A DNA stretch of 64,000 nt from Torreya grandis (taxonomy: Eukaryota; Streptophyta; Pinopsida; Cupressales; Taxaceae). Positions 47,876 to 59,500 of this stretch are shown here, piece by piece; the stretch's first letter is position 1, and each line of letters opens with the position of its first letter. Under the pieces are notes generated by a model, which saw only the letters and a program-made list of their open reading frames with translations, had not been told where the DNA came from and did no database searches. The position numbers and the translations under genes are program-made. Where the stretch lies: the NCBI GenBank assembly GCA_037957365.1, contig JARHVA010001427.1, positions 3,034,001 through 3,098,000 on the forward strand, in the 5' to 3' direction.

Positions 47876-48983
47876 TGAATGGATTAATAAGTGTAAGTTT
47901 AATGGAGGGTGTTTGAAATAAACTTTGTAAAATAATTGAGTAAGATTATTTTAGAGGTGTTGAAAGTGTTGACATGTTCAATGAGGAAATAGGAACTCTC
48001 TTAGGCATGGTCTTGGCTTTAGAAGGAGTAAGTGGTTAAGTAACTTTTGTAGATGGTTTGGGTTGGGTCAACTTAGCTATGATTGGGTTACCAGTGGATG
48101 GTTTCAAACTAAAAGATGATGGGTTGATAATAGGTGGGAAAGTGGAGGGGGATAAACTAGTTAAGAATGATGAAGAAGTTGATGGCTTAGGTAGTGGGGA
48201 GTAGGCATAGAAAATGGGGTTAGTTTAATTGAAGGTAGAGTAGGTGATTGGGATGGTAGAATGGTAGGGTCCCAAAATAGATGGTAAATGAGAAGGAGGT
48301 GGTATAGGTCAAGCTTGAGGATGAGGTTTTAGGCAACTGCACCTTTCAGTCCATCTTGGTTGGTGGTTTTTTAGGTGGACTAGAGGGAGTTAGGTCCAAT
48401 TTGATGGCTGGATGGGTGATGCTAGGTGTGGGAAGGATACCTAAATTCTGGGTTGGTCTAGCAAGAAAATTTTGAGATGATCTAGTTGGAGTTGGGTGAT
48501 ATGGTTGTTTTATCTCTTGGGAATAAGGAGTGTTTGATGTTGGGGTGAAAATAAGTTCAAGGGTGGATGCTAATGAGGCTGAGGGTTTAGCTCTAATTTG
48601 GTATGGGAGACCCAGACTATACTAGAAGGTGGCTCTATCTAGGGTAGGTTGTGAGATAAATTCTATATTTTTCACTAACTGATAAAAGGGCTTGTAAATA
48701 GGTTTGGGTCCTTGATCAGTCATTTCAAATATTAATCCCTTGGGTGAAGAATAGGGAATGGTTCCTTCATCTTTACTTGAGATGGAAGGTTCCAAAATGA
48801 TGGTTGTTTATGGGGTAATTAAGGGAGGAGATGGTTATTTTATCAAGGGTGTAGGTATGGCCCTAGCTCCATCCTTTGCTAGGGTATCCAAAGGAAAATA
48901 AGGGAGTTATACCATTTCATTTTGTTGGGTAGAAGAAGAGGTGGTAAAAATAACTACTTCTATGAAAGGATAACATGTGGCAG
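47876..48983 (-). pseudogene. Element B Pro/Ser/Thr-rich polyprotein spacer
   Basis: Minus-strand frames are broken but uniformly rich in Pro, Ser and Thr (for example PKPSTSSSFLTSLSPSTFPP and KPSTGNPIIAKLTQPKPS near 48200-48050). No catalytic motif is seen. It links the first and second knuckle-like segments and is probably a disordered part of Gag or Gag-Pol. Confidence 0.5.
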
Positions 48984-51209
48984 CTATAGATCTTTATATT
49001 TGGTATCTAAAGGGATAAGAGGTGAATTTACTTCTTCCATGGGTGAGGTTGGTGAAGCATCAATAGAAATATGAGGCTCATCCCCCATGGGTTCATTTAA
49101 GATGGTGTTGATTGTGTGTGCCTCATGAGATGAAGATGGTTCAAATTGATTGTCATGGGCTTGGGTAGGTGGAGTATGGTTAGGAAATAGTTTGTGAAAA
49201 ATATTGAGATAATGGTTGGAAGGTGTGTTAGGGTTGTAAAATAATAATTCACCATTATACATAGAGTTTTGGATAAGATTTTTGAAAGTGATACACCAAT
49301 TTATGTCATGTCTAATGACCCAATGAAAAGCATAATGGTCATTTTCAGTATACCACCTAGGCATAGGGCAAGGTGGGTCAAATTCTTGGGTTGACTTGAT
49401 TGGTGTAAGTTAGATAATGTTATATTTGAGTATTTTTTCTAGTAAAAAGGCATAATATTTGACTATAGGTGTGAATTATTTAGGTGGAACCTATTTTTGA
49501 TTTCACTTTAGTGGGTGAGAAGGGTTGGAAGGTGTGGTTCAATGTGGTTTGTTAACAAATGAAGGTGGGGTATTTTTCAAGATGATCATATTTATGGATG
49601 TTTTGGATTTAGTATTAGTTGGGTTTGATGTTTTTTTTGAATGGGGGTCATTCAATTTGAAATTGGAATTTTTATTTAACAATTTTATTTTACCCTCATC
49701 TATGTCATGGTTTTCAAGTTTGCACACCATTGTGAATGCTTCATCAAAGGTTCTAAATGTTTGTACCTGAAGGGTGGTAGCAATGCATTTTATGCAAGAC
49801 CTAAAGAAAATTTCAATGAATTCTATTTAGGGTAGTGAAAAAGATAGTTTATTAATGAGGCCTCATCATCATATGATGAAGTCAATAATTGATTCATCAT
49901 CAAATTACTTGATATAATATAGGTTAAATATGGAGACCTTCTTGGATATGTTTACTGAAAAATGTTCTAAGAATATTTGGGTGAGTTAGGAGAATGAAAA
50001 GATAGAATTTCTAAGAAGGGAACTATACCAATCCAAGGTGGGTCCTGATAAAGACATAGTGAAGGTTTGAAGGAAGAGTGCATCATCATATACGATCAAG
50101 TAATGAAAATGATGAAACACCATCAAATGTTGTTGAGGATCCTACTTACACTAAAATTAAGAGAATTTGTGGAGCTCCCATTAAAGAGGATAAGCATGTA
50201 TTGGGATAGATGGGTTGATATGTTCATTGAAGATTTAGTCATAGGATAAAAGGTTATGGGACCTAGAGATAGATGATTCAAGTTGGGTCATCTTATCTAT
50301 GAGCATCCTTTGGTTGGGTTAGGGTTGGGCACTTGAATAATTTGGTGGTAGGATCTAATAAGTTTGAGTTATAGTTATGATTTTGTAAATAGTAGGAGGT
50401 ATAGAGGTGGGTACATATTGGTATGTGGTGGCTTGAGGCTAGGATAGTGTCTTAGAAAGACTAATAAGCATTACGTGTTAAGTAGAGGGTGTAATATATC
50501 CATGTGGGTTAGGAATATATTGATAAGGTATTTTAGGGGCTTATAGGGGAACTGATAATGGTGGATTTAGGGGTACATTTGGGTTGGCTGATGGGGGTAT
50601 GGCTTGGGTTGGTAATTCTAAAGTGTTTATGGGTTGTGGATGGGTAGTCACCCTAGTGCTAATGGGAGGAAGTGATTATGGTATGGATAGTACCAAGCTT
50701 TGAAATGGGGTTGACATTAGTATATTGGTTAAGCTAGAGGGAATGGTAGACATAGGTGTGGAAGACACTACATTAGAAGAAGGGGAAAGAGGTAAAGTTG
50801 AGCCAACATTAGAGGTATTGGTTAGGGTAATAGGTGTTTGGGTGGTAGCAGTAGATGAACCAATAGTAGAAGAAGAACCTTGGCTAACAGAAGGTTGGGA
50901 TGATGTAACACCAACCCTGAGGTGGTGTGGCATACCATATAGTAGATCTATAGGAGGTACCAAATCCATCAAATTAAAGTAGGCTAAGGTATTAAGGTAG
51001 TGTTACAAATCAACCTAATTATTGTCTAGAAAAGTGTAAAAATCTAGATCACCTTTAGGAATCATGAGAGGCACTATAGGTGGGGGAGAATGGTGTGGTG
51101 AAGCATGGGGTGATCTATCAAAATTTGAGGTATAATCCATGGATGAGGATGAAGAAGAAGATGGTGGTTGGTTATTTTGATTTTTCACTTATTTTTTGGT
51201 TAATACCAT
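48984..51209 (-). pseudogene. Element B gag
   Basis: The minus-strand ATG at 51209 opens MVLTKK, then a Ser run, SMDYTSNFDRSPHASPHHSP and a Ser/Thr/Pro-rich 98-codon stretch (50972-50676). Capsid text follows: CK*DPQQHLMVFHHF, LSGPTLDWYSSL and FVSEF-like segments near 50020-49900, and FRTFDEAFTMVCKLENHDID (about 49760-49700). The terminal part (49364-48984) has YTENDHYAFHWVIRHDINWC then FKNLIQNSM, a knuckle-like segment (His, HD, Cys) typical of Tat gag. About ten stops are present. It would form the particle packaging element RNA. Confidence 0.85.
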
Positions 51210-52065
51210 ATGAGAAATTATAAATGGATAATGAACCTCTAACTTTAAACAATGAGCAAACAAATAATAACCCAAAGCAAGCAAAGCACACACTAAAAGT
51301 GCAATTAATCCTAGGGTTTGTTTTAAATCAATTTTGGCTTATGCCTTATAGAGTGTGAAAGGGGGGATTGGTTTGTAATTCAGGTAATAGAAGAGCTATC
51401 TAAGGATGGTGTTAGGTTAAGTTTTGGTGCTAAAAAAAATCTTCACTAGACTGGGTACGTGGCCTAGTACTGGGGACTTGCTCCTTGTACTTCATGAACT
51501 TGAAGCTAAGTCATGCTACTTAGCCAATATATACTATTTGTTTAGAGTTTATACTCTACTAGAGTATAGATTGGGTCCTCTCCTTGGTGATTAAATCCAA
51601 GTTCAATTTCCAGGTAGGGTAAGGTGATCCAAAAGATGATAAAATCTTAATGGGCCTTGTCTCAAGTAAGTTTTGATGTTTATTTTATGCGTGTGGTTTG
51701 GTAGTGTAACATATATGTGATATGATTAATTCATGATGCATTTATTTAATTTAGGTGGGCTAATCATTAAGTAATAAATACAATGAATACACTCAATTTT
51801 AACCCAAAATAAAAAATTTGATGTCTTTGCATGTAAATAAGGAACAACTAAAAATGCACTTAATGCAAGATGAAAATGCAACCTATCCCTACGACAAATA
51901 TTTTACTTTCATTTCTTTTTGATTTTTAGGAAGGAAAAGAGATAACATTTCTATCTTTTGAAATTTAGAAATAACATAAATGCAAGAGGATGAATTTTCA
52001 CTGATGTAACTATATGCCTAAAGAGAATTATGAACCCAAAAAGGGTCCCACTGAGCATGCCAAAA
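51210..52065 (-). promoter_or_regulatory. Element B leader with primer-binding-site candidate
   Basis: On the minus strand the 5' LTR ends TAGGAAACA at 52066 and is followed at once by TTTTGGCATGCTCAGTGGGA (52065-52046), where the primer-binding site should be. I could not match it to a specific tRNA without a database. The rest of the 0.86-kb leader is non-coding. The region 51440-51700 is rich in C/T/A with no repeats noted. Confidence 0.65.
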
Positions 52066-53463
52066 TGTTTCCTACTATTTCTAACTCTACTTTTATATTT
52101 TGAAAGGAAGAAAAAAATGATGAGGGATATGTAAATAGTTAAATTTTGTGATCATTGATGACCAAATGAAGTGAGAGATATATTTTGATGAGGAAGGACT
52201 ACCTATAATAAGACTGCACTAAACCAACTTGTTTATTAGATGAGTATGAATGGTGGACTACCTAGAAATGCTAGATCTAAGAAGTGAAAGCTCCCTTGGA
52301 TGGATTTTAATCCACTCCCCTAAAGATAAAAGTGTTTTGAAAATAGAAATAAAAGATGATAAATATATAATAACATAAATGCTTATGCAATATAATAAAT
52401 AACATACTTGTTCAGTAGAAGATGTAGCACAGTGGGTCAATAACATGCACAAGTGTATCAAGGTTAGGTTTAGAGGGTCTGGGTAGGGTTTGTAGATAGT
52501 TCAAAAATAGAGACAGGGTTTGATTAGGTGTGAAAAGAGAGGAAATAATAATTTGTTATTTTCCTTGAAAATGACCATCAATGATGAGGCTGATCGGTGA
52601 CAGTTGTCCTGATTGGTGATGGTTAGATAAATATCAATGGTTGTTGTAACTAGTAATGTTTACATAACTAATTATGGTTGTCTATAGAATGCATGTGGTT
52701 AATGAAATTAATTTTGGGGTGGAATGATAAGTGGGAAAAAGATTAGAAAGGGGTTATGGAAGTAAGAGATGAAGTGCAGGTGGATTGATCACAATAGAAA
52801 AGTCAATAAATAAGGGAAACTAATAAAAAAAATAAGAGATACCTATAGAATGCTAAATGGATGATGATAAAAATTTGAAGAAAAATGGGTAGTGTAACAA
52901 TATCTCTATCTTTCAATAGTCACATAAATAAAGTTTTGGGGTCCTATATACCTACATAAAGAAAATAAGAGAGCCTAAGTGCAAATTTTTGGATCCACAA
53001 CTCTTATAAGAGCCTTGTATTTATAGCACAAAGTTGCTAAGTAAGGAGAGAGTAAGTTGCTAAATTAGTCTAGGATAAAGATGCCAATTCAGAGAGAAGG
53101 AAAGTTGTAAGTTGTGCATGGGAATTTTTCATTTTGGCCATGCTTATCTTACTTATAATTGGATATTTTTGTGTTGTAGATTTATAGACCTAGTCCTCAA
53201 TGGTCAGACTAATTGTCGATGATTAGGTTGGCCATCGAAGGTCATTATGGTCATACTCCTAAGTTAAAAAGGGTTAAAATGAGTCCAAAATTGATATGTT
53301 TAGAATATTTAAAAATATGTCCTAGGTGTGTTAAGGAATTCCAATGTATGAAAAGGTGTTACTAAGGGTGAGTTAACTATGTGAATAACTAACTAAGGTC
53401 AAGGATAGGTCCTAGGTGATGTGATATAAAAAATTGGTGAGGGGACATTTTTTAGTGTCTACA
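52066..53463 (-). repeat. 5' LTR of element B
   Basis: On the minus strand it starts TGTAGACACTAAAAAATG and ends AAACA. A TATA box CTATAAATAC is kept at 53017-53026, about 440 nt into the LTR, within GCTATAAATACAAGG. It carries copies of the ATCGAT/ATTGAT dyad near 52572-52650 and 53195-53245. Its pairing with 36444-37822 defines element B. Confidence 0.92.
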
Positions 53464-54902
53464 CTCTCTCTCCACATGTCTAGTTCAATTAGGGCCACCA
53501 CCTATCAACATATTAGTTTCACCAATTATTAACAAATTAATTAATAAACAAACCTCCCAAGTGAATGGGATGATGCCACATGCAATCATCCCACTTATTC
53601 ATGCCTCAAGATAAAATATGAATAGTACTATAGGGTTGAGATTAGGTGAGTCCCTCAAATGATGTCATATGACATGATCTCAAAGCTATAAGGCATCATA
53701 ACATGGAGTAGTGAATGAAGACCCACAGATGTTTAAGTAAATGAGATATTTCCACCTATAAATATCATGTTACATATTGGTGGTGGAAAATTTAAGGATT
53801 CTTGGACACTCAACACCCCATGAATTAGAAAAAATCAACACATGGAAGGACCTTGACTTATAAGTGACATTTTATCTCTTCTAAAACAAATAGGAGTGGA
53901 TGTGTTGAATGACCTTCCTAAGGAAGATATATGGGCCTCTAGAATATAATTCTGGGTTAAACTGCTACCTTATTACCTATTTTATCCATTTAAGATATCA
54001 AAACCCAGAAGTAAAATTGTAAGCTGATTCAAAATAGTACAATAATGAATCATTTTGTCTTCTAGTGACTAAGGAGAACATGGGGATTAGGTCCCTAGGA
54101 AAGCCATATAGTGTTATTAACCATAAATATTTAGCTTAGGTATTGGGATTGAGTTGGACCACAAATAACAAAGGGTCATATTAATTAGGCAAGAACATTA
54201 ACAAATAGGTTATGGTTAATTGGATGGCTTAAGGGACCTTATAATTCAATTGTAAAACTAGTTACTATGGCCTTAACCTTAATTCCATTAGGACTGTGTG
54301 TGGCCTACTTCAAGTTTGATCAAAGGAAAACACATCTCATTAATGATTTAAAGCCACTAGTATTATGGTTAGCTTTATGATTGAATCATTTCAGTGGCTT
54401 ATATAATACTAGTTCTCCATTTAAATGAGGGTTGGTCCATTTTGAGTTCGATCTATAGTAGAGGACTTGGCATTTTCATTATCTTGTAGTTTATTTCTTT
54501 CTTAGTTTAAATTTCATTTTAGAATTAGCTTAGGCTATTTTAAGGTATTTTATGTAGTTCATCTTAACATTGATGAGTTTTAGTGGTGTGTTTCATGAAT
54601 TATCTAATAAATGAAATCTATATGATTTATTTTCATTTCCTATGTATATCTATGGTGTTTTTCCTTATTTTATGTAGCTTGTTGGTCCTAAAAATCTTGT
54701 ACCTTATATATTTTATCATTATGTTATTCTAGACAAACATAGATTAGTTTATCAAGAGGTTTATATATTTTATATAACCAAAATTACCCTTATTAGAAAT
54801 CAAGTTCATATTTCATTTCTTCTTACTCTATTTCTCTATATGCATAGGCGTGCATGCATACACGTATGTATGTGTGTGTGCATGCATGCATGTGTACATG
54901 AT

Positions 54903-55001
<99 letters not shown>

Positions 55002-55020
55002 GCTTTATTTTAGTTTGAAT
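53464..55020 (+). repeat. Right flank of element B: probable continuation of element D LTR
   Basis: Non-coding. GGGATGATGCCACATGCAAT near 53567 and ATGTCATATGACAT at 53662-53675 (a perfect 14-bp palindrome) resemble the ATGATC/CACATG dyad repeat left of element B. A TATA-like CCTATAAATAT lies at 53755-53765. I infer that B landed in an LTR or 3' region of D; the far edge of that LTR could not be seen. Confidence 0.45.
54849..54994. repeat. Compound microsatellite ending in (GT)43
   Basis: A mixed CGTGCATGCATACACGTATG / TGCATGCATGCATG tract (54849-54908) leads into 86 uninterrupted bases of GT (54909-54994). The GCATGC runs are alternating purine-pyrimidine, which together with the GT tract favours non-B DNA. 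Confidence 0.95.
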
Positions 55021-56514
55021 TTTAGTTAATTATTCAATCTTTACTTGGATTTCATGTTAATCTTTTCACCTACCTTTTATGCATTGTTTAAATCAACATA
55101 CTAGAGATAGTTCCAACTAGCATTGAGTTCATCGATAAAGATGAACTAGTTAGCTCTTATGGACATAGGATAGATAAAAACACTATTGCATGTCGTAGAT
55201 AAGTAATAAAAATAGGCCCCTTGTATCGAATAGACTGTATTATACAACAAAAGTATATAGTACACCATGACCTAGTATATAGATACCTTGGGAAAGTTTC
55301 TACCATATCTTATATCCTTCTAGAAGAAGTGGGAGGAAAGAAAAAAGAAGATTCCTTACCAGTTGTTTCTTTATTCTCCATCATTTCCCCATAGAGTAGT
55401 TGCATTTATGCCAAGCATAATACCAACTCCAACAAAGGTTCGTTTTCATATGCTAAGTAGTGGGTTTCAAGATGTAGTTTGATGAAAATTTGTGTTCATT
55501 TATTCTCATAGAAGATAAGTAAATATTAATTGTTTTGATTGAAAATATGGTTAGAATGTGTTCAAATAAGACTTGGGTATGAAATAAAGATATTGGAGAA
55601 GGTTTGAAAAAACATGGTATTACATAAGATAAAGTGATATTATATTATTTATTGTAGTAAATAATATTTTATGTTAATATACTTTTGTATTAACTTGTGA
55701 TTAATGATTCTATGAGTGTTTTTATGATTAATTTGGGCCCCCGTCTACCATACATGTTGTTAATTTATTAAAACAATATCCTTGGAATCTTAATGTAACT
55801 TATTATTAAAGCATAAGCATATCATTAAATATATTTTAATTTTATAAGTCATAATAACTTAAGTTATAACAAGTTGTTAAAAGGTAGTTACCATTTAAAA
55901 GGAACCAATTTATTTAGCAATATTATAAAAGACTTGAAGGTGAAGATAAAGAGGATGGAATCTTACTCAAGTACTTATAAATTTATTCTAAATTCTAGTT
56001 TAACACTATGTTCTCTTCTTCTATCAACAATATTTAAGATGAAAAATTCAAGAAGAATTAGAGAATTTGGGATTCCTTCCAAGTTATGGGATTTATAGGG
56101 TTCATGGAAAAAATAGAAGGGCACGATAGACATAACTATTTTTATTTATTCTATCAACTCTTTTTTATAACACCTATGAAGACATAACTATTAAAAATAA
56201 TGGGGTCACATTAGAAATCATGGAGGAGTTGATTTCCCATTTAACAATTTTGGTAATTAAGGAAACAAAAATCTTCAAATTTGATAGAGACTATAAAAGA
56301 GAGAAGGAGATATTTTTGAAGGGGAAACATTATGAACTCTACATAATGGATTCGATCATGAATCACTACCCAAGACATTTAGAGAGGTTGCATTTTATCT
56401 GATGCAATATTTCACACTTGAATGTAGGTTTTGTTGGTTGAATATTTTGTCTATCAGCATACTAGTAAACAAAATAGGTCTTATCAGCCAAAGCAAGAAG
56501 ATTAGTCATCCTAA
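55021..56514. other. Unassigned stretch between B/D flank and element C
   Basis: AT-rich and purine-rich. Two open frames (55874-56098 and 56220-56402) are Lys/Ile/Ser-rich with no motif. I see no LTR edge or domain. Confidence 0.4.
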
Positions 56515-56603
56515 TGTGTAAGTTTATCACATCAGAAGGAGATTGCTCTCTCCTCTCATCAAGGGGAGGTTCCCTATGGATATGTTATGTATATGTATAA
56601 ACA

Positions 56604-56687
<84 letters not shown>
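56604..56687. repeat. (AAT)28 microsatellite
   Basis: Eighty-four uninterrupted bases of AAT, within the probable LTR of element C. A minus-strand open frame of Tyr residues over it is an artefact. Confidence 0.98.
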
Positions 56688-58121
56688 GGGTAGGACCAGA
56701 CATCCATCTCTCTTTCTTCATAAATGATGTATGCAAAACAAAGGAAAAACTCAAGGGAATGACAAATAGCTCTCCTCTTCTTTCAGGAAAAACTATTCAG
56801 TCAGCCACAAGAATACTCCTGGAAATTAAAGTAGAGTGTAACTAGGAGTATGAGAACCAGCAAATCAAGACACATCACAAAGTCTACACCTGAAATACTC
56901 AAGAGTGATATATGAAGGGAAATGAAAGCTCAAAATCTTCTCAAAAGTACTTTATATAGCAATGAAAAAGCAAACACACTAAAGGCAACTATGGGGGCAC
57001 AAAGTCTCTCCATAGTTGATTCTTCAGGACACCTTCCTGACTAATTTACTAATCTTGCTTATTAAATTAATGAAACATAAAAGATATCACAGCACAAAGT
57101 CTGAAAAAGTCCATTGTTTTCATTAACAAAGTATGATTAGCAGACTGAGCACAAAGTCTCAATGATGCCTCTCAATTTTGGCAGAGTTTTGTTTAGATTG
57201 TCAAAAAGAAGATCCTTTTACAATGAAAGAAAGTCCCTTATATAGCCACTTCAAGAAGGACACGGGAACATTAATACATCATAATGCTTTGGGAAATGTT
57301 ATGAAGACAATATAGAACTTTGGGGAATTTTTCCCATTTCATCTTCTTAATGTGAATAAACAATTCGTGCAATTGAAAGATTATAACTTTCAATGTCCAC
57401 TTGGAGATCTGATCTTGTCTTCATCGTTCCTCCTTTTTAGATTAATTGAATTGAGCCCTGTATTCATCCATTGTTCTGCCTTTCCTTGCTTTTAGCTGGT
57501 TTTTATCTTGAATTTTGGAAATGCATTCATGTCTATAAATCAAAGGCTATTTTATTGTCTTTAAAATTGACATTTACATGCCCATCAATATGCTTCCAAT
57601 GGCTAGTCGGTTATGCTGAATTTGACGTCTTTGTGGGCATGACCTCTTGGTCTTCTTTCAACGTTTGAATTTTTTCTTAGCACTTTTTTGAATTAGACAT
57701 ACCCTTTTAGGCCTTGAGAAATGATCCTTGTCGAGCCCTTTATTTTGACCACCGAGAGTCCCTTGCAAGGGCACCTACCCTTTGGGGTCCTTCAACAGCA
57801 CTTTGTTTTAGCAGTCCCTTTTGTTTTGGCAGTCATCATGAGCAAATGTTTCCCTTTATTCTTGTGGACAAATCCCTAAGGAAAAATCTTGGGTGTTTGA
57901 GTTGAAGGCTCCCCATGGGTAATTCCATAGACATTTGTCCCACAGAAAATTCTCGTGGATAAAAAGTCTGGGTGAAATTCCCACAGACAAAAAGTCCTGG
58001 TAAAATTTGTTTCACCAAGTATTTGAACAAGTCTTCAGGTTTTGCCTTAAACAAATCTAAAAAAAATACCTTTTGGCTTACTTAAAAGAAATAATCCTCT
58101 AGAAAGGTGCTTTTCTTGATT

Positions 58122-58144
58122 AAGTGCCCTTTACAAGGGCACTT
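58122..58144. repeat. Perfect 10-bp hairpin AAGTGCCCTT-TAC-AAGGGCACTT
   Basis: Two 10-base arms are exact reverse complements around a 3-nt loop. A related CCCTTGCAAGGG palindrome with GCACC lies at 57761-57775. Both are in the probable LTR of element C. Confidence 0.85.
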
Positions 58145-58179
58145 GTCCTTTGAAAAGTCTTCTTTTGGCATTGAACCGC

Positions 58180-58840
58180 CCCTTTGAACTTGGTGTTGAA
58201 CTAGTTCAAAGGTTCAATGAAGCGCACCAAGTCCTTTTGAACCAAAAAATCAATGAACCGTTGGATGAACTTTGATGTTGAACCAATATATTGAACCAGT
58301 TGGTTGAACCAAGGCTTTAAACCAAAATGGTTCAAGCCAATGGTTCAAGCTGATGGTTCAACGAATAAAACAAGCTGATAAACTAAGCATTGAACTAAAT
58401 ATTTGAACTTGCCTTTGAACCAACAGTTGAACCATTTGATTGAACCCATCCATTAAACTAGTTTAATGGTTCAACAAAGCATGTCAAGAACCTTTGAAAC
58501 AAAGCCGATGAACCATTCAATGAGCCAAATGGTTGAACTAAGTGAATGAACCTGTTGTTGAACCTTTCCGTTGAACCTAGACATTGAACCAAGTTTTGGT
58601 TCAATGGTTCAAACAAGGCTTTGAACTGACTGATGAACCAAATGGTTGAACCAAAATATGTTGAAACAAAGGGAATGAACCATTTGAGTGAAATAAAGCA
58701 TTGAACTACTTGGTTGAACCAAGCCATTGAACTATTCCTTTGGTTGAACCTGTTGTTGAACCTTGAACTCGTTGAACCTTTGAACCAAAGTGGTTCAATG
58801 GTTCAACAGTTCAAGTCACCTTGATTTGGCCAAATTTTTG
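58180..58840 (-). repeat. TTGAACC/GGTTCAA dyad array
   Basis: Over 660 bp, more than 30 half-sites of TTGAACC(A) or GGTTCAA occur on both strands, at roughly 12-30-bp spacing. ATTGAACCAA-gtt-TTGGTTCAAT at 58583-58605 is a perfect 10-bp stem. The array looks like a degenerate minisatellite built from an inverted-repeat unit. The 89-codon minus-strand frame across it (58458-58727) is a translation of the repeat. It sits upstream (in element orientation) of the TATA box at 57240. Confidence 0.9.
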
Positions 58841-59273
58841 GAAGCCGATGAACCAATTGAAGTGATTGAAATTTAAACCTTGATGAAGTGCTTAACTCTT
58901 GCCAAAGATGTTGAACTTGCTACTAGTGTTTGCCGATGGAGATTTCTATTCGAACCAAGGCATTAAAACAATCTTGGAAAATGAATAAGTGTTTGAAAAC
59001 TGATTCTTTTGATTGAAACCACCTGTAAAAATCTTTGAATCTGTATAAATAAACCTGCCTGTAGAATTTGAAGATACAAAGTCTGTAGATTTTCAACATG
59101 TAAAATCCATTGAACTTGATTTACAAAGTCTGTATATTTTTTGAGAAGCTCTAAAAATGAGAAATCTGAATATCTAAGACAAATTTTGAAAATAGAATAT
59201 ATAATTTTAGTCTGTAAGACCAAAATATTTCAAATGTTGTCCTAAAAATGAAATCTATTTTTGGGGGACAACA

Positions 59274-59500
59274 GTTGGCTCCAGTTGGGGAACTTTTGTC
59301 AATTGCAAAATGAATTGAAAGGAGTAGACTCCAGAATCTCTAGTGTCTTCAAGTGTACCATTGGGATTCGAAGTCATGCTTTCTAGAAATGAAAGGCATC
59401 AAAAATGAAAACAAACAAAATAGAAATTAAAATTGTACAAATATACATATATACAAAGGGAATTATCTAATACTTCAAGAATTGAAGTGTTTCAGACGCT
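59274..59500 (-). other. Short 3' untranslated region of element C
   Basis: Between integrase end and LTR. On the minus strand it ends GTTCCCCAACTGGAGCCAAC, just before the LTR; this occupies the polypurine-tract position although it is not purely purine. No coding content. Confidence 0.5.

Larger units (their letters stand above)
36444..53463 (-). mobile_element. Element B: complete 17-kb Tat/Ogre-like Ty3/gypsy retrotransposon
   Basis: Two LTRs of 1379 and 1398 bp bound a 14.2-kb internal region read on the minus strand: gag (51209 to about 48980), Pro-rich linker, RT (about 46790-45900), gypsy RNase H, archaeal-type RNase H, integrase (about 44660-43370) and a 5.5-kb 3' untranslated region with an opposite-strand extra ORF. 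A polypurine tract abuts the 3' LTR and a primer-site candidate abuts the 5' LTR. Flanks are ATCTC (36439-36443) and CTCTC (53464-53468), a 4/5 target-site duplication. Size, second RNase H and extra ORF fit the Tat lineage. Confidence 0.92.
56515..59273 (-). repeat. Probable 3' LTR of element C
   Basis: On the minus strand TGTTGTCCCCCAAAAATAG at 59273 follows the integrase and short 3' region and looks like an LTR start. A TATA box GGCTATATAAGGG lies at 57235-57247, with a second TATATAAAG-like site near 56951. The LTR contains the TTGAACC/GGTTCAA array and, near its proposed end, an (AAT)28 tract. The partner LTR lies outside the window, so the lower edge is uncertain by several hundred bases. 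Confidence 0.55.

Noticed and set aside
50725..50982. Acidic 85-codon + strand frame
   Set aside because: It lies opposite the Ser/Thr-rich gag N-terminus of element B, which fits the element order and strand.
56527..56754. Open frame with a poly-Tyr run on the minus strand
   Set aside because: It is the translation of an (AAT)28 microsatellite.
57714..58054. Possible coding frames on both strands near 57.7-58.0 kb
   Set aside because: No motif on either strand and the position is inside the probable LTR of element C.
58180..58840. CRISPR-like spaced repeats
   Set aside because: Half-sites occur in both orientations with variable spacing and degenerate units in a plant LTR; there are no constant-length spacers.
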